Origin: WVXT01 sp964345635 | Lineage (GTDB): Bacteria; UBA6262; WVXT01 | Direction: 5' to 3' | Length of the DNA: 17,974 nt | Assembly: GCA_964345635.1 (NCBI GenBank) | Contig: CAYFRM010000092.1 | Span: forward strand, 1-17,974 | In this document: positions 15,134 through 17,974 of the stretch, piece after piece | How the letters are laid out: each line of letters opens with the position of its first letter | How positions within the stretch are numbered: position 1 is the stretch's first letter | The notes under the pieces: model-generated | What the model saw: only the letters and a program-made list of their open reading frames with translations | What the model was told of the DNA's origin: nothing | Database searches by the model: none | Program-made: the position numbers and the translations under genes

Positions 15134-15565
15134 ATGAAGGTTTTAGTAATTAATGGTCCCAATCTTGACCTTCTGGGTAAGAGGCAACCGGAAGTGTATG
15201 GCAGGCTTACTCTAAAGGAAATTAACGAGAAAATGGTTAAGTTAGCTAAAGAACTGCAATGCGAGGTGGAGTTCTTCCAATCTAACCATGAGGGCGAGAT
15301 TGTGGATACTATCGGAAAAGCCAAAGGTAAATTCGACTTTTTAATCATTAATCCCGCTGCTTATACCCATACGAGTGTGGCTGTCAGGGACGCTATTGTG
15401 GCTACGGGGATTCCCACTATCGAGGTTCATCTATCAAATATTTATGCGCGCGAGGAGTTTCGCCGCAAGTCTTTGATTGCGCCGGTGGCTGTCGGGCAGA
15501 TTTGCGGTTTCGGTCCGGAAGGGTATCTTATGGCATTGAGAGCAGCAGTGGGGATGAAGGGATAG
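15134..15565 (+). CDS. aroQ: Type II 3-dehydroquinate dehydratase
   Basis: The protein has 143 residues, typical of the small dodecameric type II enzyme that dehydrates 3-dehydroquinate to 3-dehydroshikimate. The N-terminal NGPNLDLLGKRQPEVYG motif holds the catalytic Tyr22 on the flexible loop. FFQSNHEGEIVD (47-58), NPAAYTHTSVAVRDA (73-87) and EVHLSNIYAREEFR (97-110) carry the remaining active-site residues, including His99. A Tyr replaces the frequent His in the NIHARE motif. I chose ATG 15134 because GGGAGGA (15124-15130) precedes it at proper spacing and the family starts with MKxLVINGPN; a longer frame from 15119 would overlap that ribosome site. Its last codons form one arm of a 17-bp inverted repeat. 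Confidence 0.96.
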   Translation: MKVLVINGPNLDLLGKRQPEVYGRLTLKEINEKMVKLAKELQCEVEFFQSNHEGEIVDTIGKAKGKFDFLIINPAAYTHTSVAVRDAIVATGIPTIEVHLSNIYAREEFRRKSLIAPVAVGQICGFGPEGYLMALRAAVGMKG

Positions 15566-15707
15566 TTATCGGAGTCGCTCGGTCAGCAAAACCTCGCTCT
15601 AAAATCCGCCAGCGCTCACGCCAAACCTGGCGGATTTGAAGCTCCTGCAACTATCCCTTCATCCCTGGGGTGTTGAGAGGTGGGGATAGTTATCGCAGTC
15701 GCTCGGT
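15551..15707. repeat. Nested inverted and direct repeats after aroQ
   Basis: A perfect 17-bp inverted repeat pairs GGGATGAAGGGATAGTT (15551-15567, the aroQ 3' end) with its complement at 15649-15665. Nested inside, AAATCCGCCAG (15602-15612) pairs perfectly with CTGGCGGATTT (15627-15637), and GGAG (15571-15574) can pair with CTCC (15642-15645). A 24-bp stretch, 15560-15583, recurs at 15684-15707 in direct orientation with one mismatch. Together this could fold into one long branched rod. It may be a REP/MITE-like element, a terminator or a structured RNA. Confidence 0.75.
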
Positions 15708-15953
15708 AATGATTAGAATTTGGTTCGCTCGCTGACAATTTTTTGCTCTTTGAGCACCGCCAAAAATCTCAGGGGTTTACCGAAATTCCCTTCGGTCAGT
15801 TTCGGATAAACCCTGATTTTCGATTCTTGGCTAAAAATTCTAATGCTCGCTACACCAAATCTCTTCGCATTAGGGGAATCAGCCGTCCTGGTTTTTTGGC
15901 TGAAAATTCCAAGAGTTCTTCGCGAACTATCTTTCGAATTTCAGGGTTTTAAA
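15708..15953. repeat. Noncoding repeat-rich stretch before the M24 peptidase gene
   Basis: No credible gene is seen. Several short repeats occur. ATTAGAATTT (15712-15721) pairs with AAATTCTAAT (15835-15844). GCTC-TTT-GAGC forms a hairpin near 15745-15755. An imperfect hairpin joins TCAGGGGTTTACCGAAA (15769-15785) and TTTCGGATAAACCCTGA (15800-15816). A direct repeat TTGGCTAAAAATTC/TTGGCTGAAAATTC lies at about 15827 and 15896. AGTTC/GAACT forms a small hairpin around 15914-15928. The density of palindromes suggests decayed or layered interspersed elements. No clear promoter for the downstream gene stands out. Confidence 0.6.
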
Positions 15954-17057
15954 ATGATGAAGAATGATATGGTTGATAGACTGGGAAAGTTAAGAGAGAT
16001 TATAAGACAGAAGAGGGTGGGGGGATTCTTAATCAGTAGTCCTTCCAACCTTTTCTATTTGGGCGGTTTTAGAGCGGAAGGTAGCTTAGCCCTGGTGACT
16101 CAAAGAAGGGCAATAATTCTTGTTCCCCGGTTATTGTACGAGCAGGCTAAGCAGGCGGTAAGAAACCTGGAAGTGGTAGGCTGCGGGAATAGACTTTTGC
16201 CCGAGCTGGAGAAATTTCTCAGTCAAGAGAAAATAAGAAGGTTGGGTTTCGAAGCAGGAGGAATTTCAATTAAAAGACATAAGGAGATGGAAAGGGCTTT
16301 GAAGGGAGTCACGTTAGCGCCTTTGAATGACCTGGTAGAGGGAATGCGGCAAATCAAAACAGAAGAAGAAGTGCGCCTCATAAGAAAGAGTGCCCGTATC
16401 TGCGCGGCGGCTTTTCGGTTCATAAGAGAAAGGATTAGAATAGGAATGAAAGAAAGAGTCATTGCTTGTCAACTCGAATCTTTCATGAAAAAGAGAGGAG
16501 CCGAGAGGACTTCTTTTGAAGTTATAGTCGCTTCCGGGGAGAATACTGCCTATCCCCACTACAGGACAGGGGAGAGGAAGATAGGGCCGGGTGATTGCCT
16601 TCTTATTGATATGGGATGTGTCTACAAAGGTTACTGTTCCGACTTGACAAGGTCACTATTTTTGAATATAATTACAGATAACAAACGGGAAGGTCTCGCG
16701 GAAAGATTGTCCTTTGAATTCAAAGGCAAATACGGAGAAATCTACCAGGTAGTACGCCAGGCCCAGAGAGCTGCCATAGGAAAGATAAGGCCCGGAGTCA
16801 GGTGTTCGAGTATCGATTCTGCGGCCAGGGAGGTAATTGCCCGCGCTGGTCTGGGCAACTATTTCATTCACAGGACTGGCCACGGGATCGGGGCGGATGT
16901 CCATGAATTCCCCTGGGTGGAAGAAAACAACAAGGAGGTTTTGAGAGCCGGGATGGTGTTGACCGTTGAGCCGGGAGTCTATATTCCGGGCTTTGGCGGA
17001 ATAAGAATAGAAGATATGGTTTTGGTTACGAAAAAAGGCAGTGAAGTATTAACGTAG
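15954..17057 (+). CDS. M24B metallopeptidase (Xaa-Pro aminopeptidase/dipeptidase family)
   Basis: Counted from ATG 15954 the protein has 367 residues. An N-terminal creatinase-like domain occupies about 8-130 (SSPSNLFYLGGF), and the C-terminal pita-bread catalytic domain about 137-367. All five metal ligands are present: Asp219, Asp230, His310, Glu339 and Glu353, plus His202 (PHYRTG). The enzyme removes N-terminal residues preceding proline or cleaves Xaa-Pro dipeptides. Between SDLTRSLFL and YGEIYQVV there is an extra segment of about 20 residues (238-259), where relatives go almost directly from one to the other. The open frame extends upstream to 15843, but that part is repeat-derived and unlike the family. 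ATG 15969 is an alternative start. Only a weak AGGG (15943-15946) precedes 15954. It leads into efp. Confidence 0.9.
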   Translation: MMKNDMVDRLGKLREIIRQKRVGGFLISSPSNLFYLGGFRAEGSLALVTQRRAIILVPRLLYEQAKQAVRNLEVVGCGNRLLPELEKFLSQEKIRRLGFEAGGISIKRHKEMERALKGVTLAPLNDLVEGMRQIKTEEEVRLIRKSARICAAAFRFIRERIRIGMKERVIACQLESFMKKRGAERTSFEVIVASGENTAYPHYRTGERKIGPGDCLLIDMGCVYKGYCSDLTRSLFLNIITDNKREGLAERLSFEFKGKYGEIYQVVRQAQRAAIGKIRPGVRCSSIDSAAREVIARAGLGNYFIHRTGHGIGADVHEFPWVEENNKEVLRAGMVLTVEPGVYIPGFGGIRIEDMVLVTKKGSEVLT

Positions 17058-17075
17058 TGAAAAAGGATATAGCAT

Positions 17076-17633
17076 ATGATTTCAGCCAGGGATTTTAAGA
17101 ACGGTATTAATATTGAACACAACGGCCAAATATTCACTATTATATGGTTTCAGCACCATAAACCTGGAAAGGGCGGGGCTATGGTGCGGACAAAATTGAA
17201 GAACCTCACCACAGGGCGGATTATGGAAAAGACTTTTCGTCCTGAAGACAGGTTTGAACAGGCCTTCCTGGAAAGGAGAAAAAAACAGTATTTATACAGG
17301 GATGGAAATAATTACAATTTTATGGACATGGAAACTTTTGAACAGATTCCTTTTACTCAAAAAGAGTTAGGCGAGGGCACACAGTTTTTGAAGGAGAATA
17401 TGGAAGTAGAAGTTCTTATCTACAAGGGGCGGGTGATCGGGGTAGAAATGCCAAACTCCGTGAAACTTAAGGTTACCTATACGGAACCGGGAAAGAAAGG
17501 CAATACCGTCACTAATGTGACCAAGCCGGCGCAAGTGGAAACAGGGGCAAAAGTCCAGGTCCCTCTATTTATTAATACCGGTGATACAATCCGAGTGGAC
17601 ACGCAGACGGGAAAATATATCGAAAGAGTATAG
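17076..17633 (+). CDS. efp: Elongation factor P
   Basis: The protein has 185 residues, the standard three-domain length. EF-P binds between the ribosomal P and E sites and relieves stalling at consecutive prolines. The N-terminal KOW-like domain carries the loop HHKPGKGGAMVRTK, in which Lys32 (PGKG) corresponds to the residue modified in E. coli; no modification enzyme is in the window. The C-terminal OB domain ends with the family sequence FINTGDTIRVDTQTGKYIERV (165-185). An AAGGA site precedes ATG, and the gene follows the M24 peptidase by 18 bases, a pairing seen in many bacteria. Confidence 0.97.
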   Translation: MISARDFKNGINIEHNGQIFTIIWFQHHKPGKGGAMVRTKLKNLTTGRIMEKTFRPEDRFEQAFLERRKKQYLYRDGNNYNFMDMETFEQIPFTQKELGEGTQFLKENMEVEVLIYKGRVIGVEMPNSVKLKVTYTEPGKKGNTVTNVTKPAQVETGAKVQVPLFINTGDTIRVDTQTGKYIERV

Positions 17634-17650
17634 TTTCAGACAGAATCTTT

Positions 17651-17680
17651 GGCCACTGGTAGAAGTGGCCTCTTTATTTG
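17651..17680 (+). terminator. Terminator-like hairpin after efp
   Basis: GGCCACT (17651-17657) and AGTGGCC (17664-17670) form a perfect 7-bp GC-rich stem with a 6-base loop, followed by TCTTTATTT. It begins 17 bases after the efp stop. The T-tract is interrupted, so termination may be partial, allowing some readthrough into accB. Confidence 0.7.
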
Positions 17681-17732
17681 TTAGCCCTTTGATGGATAAG
17701 GAATCAAAAAGTTTCTGAGGGGGTAAGATGAT

Positions 17733-17974
17733 ATGAAAAAGAAGAAGAGCAAAAGTAACAGTAATAAGAAAACGAAAGAATTATTGCAAATAAGGGAATT
17801 TGTTAATCTTATAAAAGAAGCCGATATCACAGAGCTTCTATGGGAAAAGGACGGAACGAGAATAAGTTTTAAGAGGGGAGCGCCCAATTTGGAAGAACAA
17901 AAAGAATTACCCGAAAAAGAAGTAGACACTTATGCGACTCTTCCTCCTGGCCGCCAGTTAGAGGAAGAGACTCC
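17733..17974 (+). CDS. accB: Biotin carboxyl carrier protein of acetyl-CoA carboxylase, N-terminal part
   Basis: The first 80 codons are present and the gene runs off the window. After a lysine-rich start, IREFVNLIKEADITELLWEK (21-40) and the RISFKRG segment match the N-terminal helix-strand of AccB. A Pro/Glu-rich linker begins near residue 52, as expected ahead of the biotinyl domain, which is not in view. GAGGGGG (17717-17723) is the ribosome site. AccB carries the biotin that is carboxylated to make malonyl-CoA for fatty acid synthesis. The efp-accB order supports the call. Confidence 0.85.
   Translation, partial: MKKKKSKSNSNKKTKELLQIREFVNLIKEADITELLWEKDGTRISFKRGAPNLEEQKELPEKEVDTYATLPPGRQLEEET

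Noticed and set aside
14414..15348. Long minus-strand frames opposite aroB and aroQ
   Set aside because: They mirror strongly conserved plus-strand enzymes and show no recognisable motifs.
15743..15952. 69-residue plus-strand frame before the M24 peptidase gene
   Set aside because: It lies wholly within palindromic repeats, lacks a ribosome site and matches no family. The upstream extension of the peptidase frame (15843-15953) was rejected for the same reason.
15551..15953. CRISPR array
   Set aside because: The repeats differ in length and orientation and have no regular spacer period; only one 24-bp direct pair exists.

Overview
The window is bacterial, gene-dense and almost entirely + strand, with short spacers, ATGA overlaps, clear Shine-Dalgarno sites and an AT-leaning base composition. 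The 3' third is housekeeping: aroK-aroB-aroQ, an M24 Xaa-Pro-type peptidase, efp and the start of accB. Such an efp-accB neighbourhood is common in several phyla. Together with the 5' genes, an uncultured lineage such as Omnitrophota (which has magnetotactic members) is plausible, but no marker gene here settles it.

Region A (1-7259) is the unusual part. In order it holds: the last 32 codons of a gene whose tail resembles a cation diffusion facilitator (CDF); a membrane-anchored trypsin-like protease with PDZ domain and intact catalytic triad; two half-size ChrA-type transporters, the first with a TPR-like N-terminal extension; a CDF protein with the N-terminal CxxC and first-helix pattern of magnetosome MamB/MamM; an 826-residue fusion of a trypsin-like domain that has lost all three catalytic residues, a PDZ domain and an ArsB/NhaD/MamN-type ion transporter; a small LapA/MamL-like protein; and a ZIP metal transporter. 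An active protease beside a pseudoprotease-transporter, a MamB-like CDF, a MamN-like transporter and a MamL-like protein matches the magnetosome (mam) toolkit. My main reading is a divergent partial magnetosome or related metal-organelle gene cluster. MamK, MamQ, MamI, MamP and magnetochrome CXXCH motifs are not visible in the window, so the reading is unproven.

Region B (7260-13337) holds an ACR3-type permease bracketed by a 26-bp direct repeat, then fixC, a TauE/SafE permease and fixX, then a UbiA/MenA-type prenyltransferase, a polyprenyl diphosphate synthase and a coiled-coil protein. FixC/FixX with the two isoprenoid enzymes make a coherent electron-transfer-to-quinone plus quinone-synthesis module. 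TauE/SafE is also the fold of the C-terminal half of classical MamO, so the stand-alone permease may be the partner missing from the fusion protein.

Region C (13338-17974) begins with a good sigma70-like promoter (TTGTCT-17-TATACT) and runs aroK/aroB/aroQ, a 388-bp repeat-rich noncoding stretch, the M24 peptidase, efp, a terminator-like hairpin and a truncated accB.
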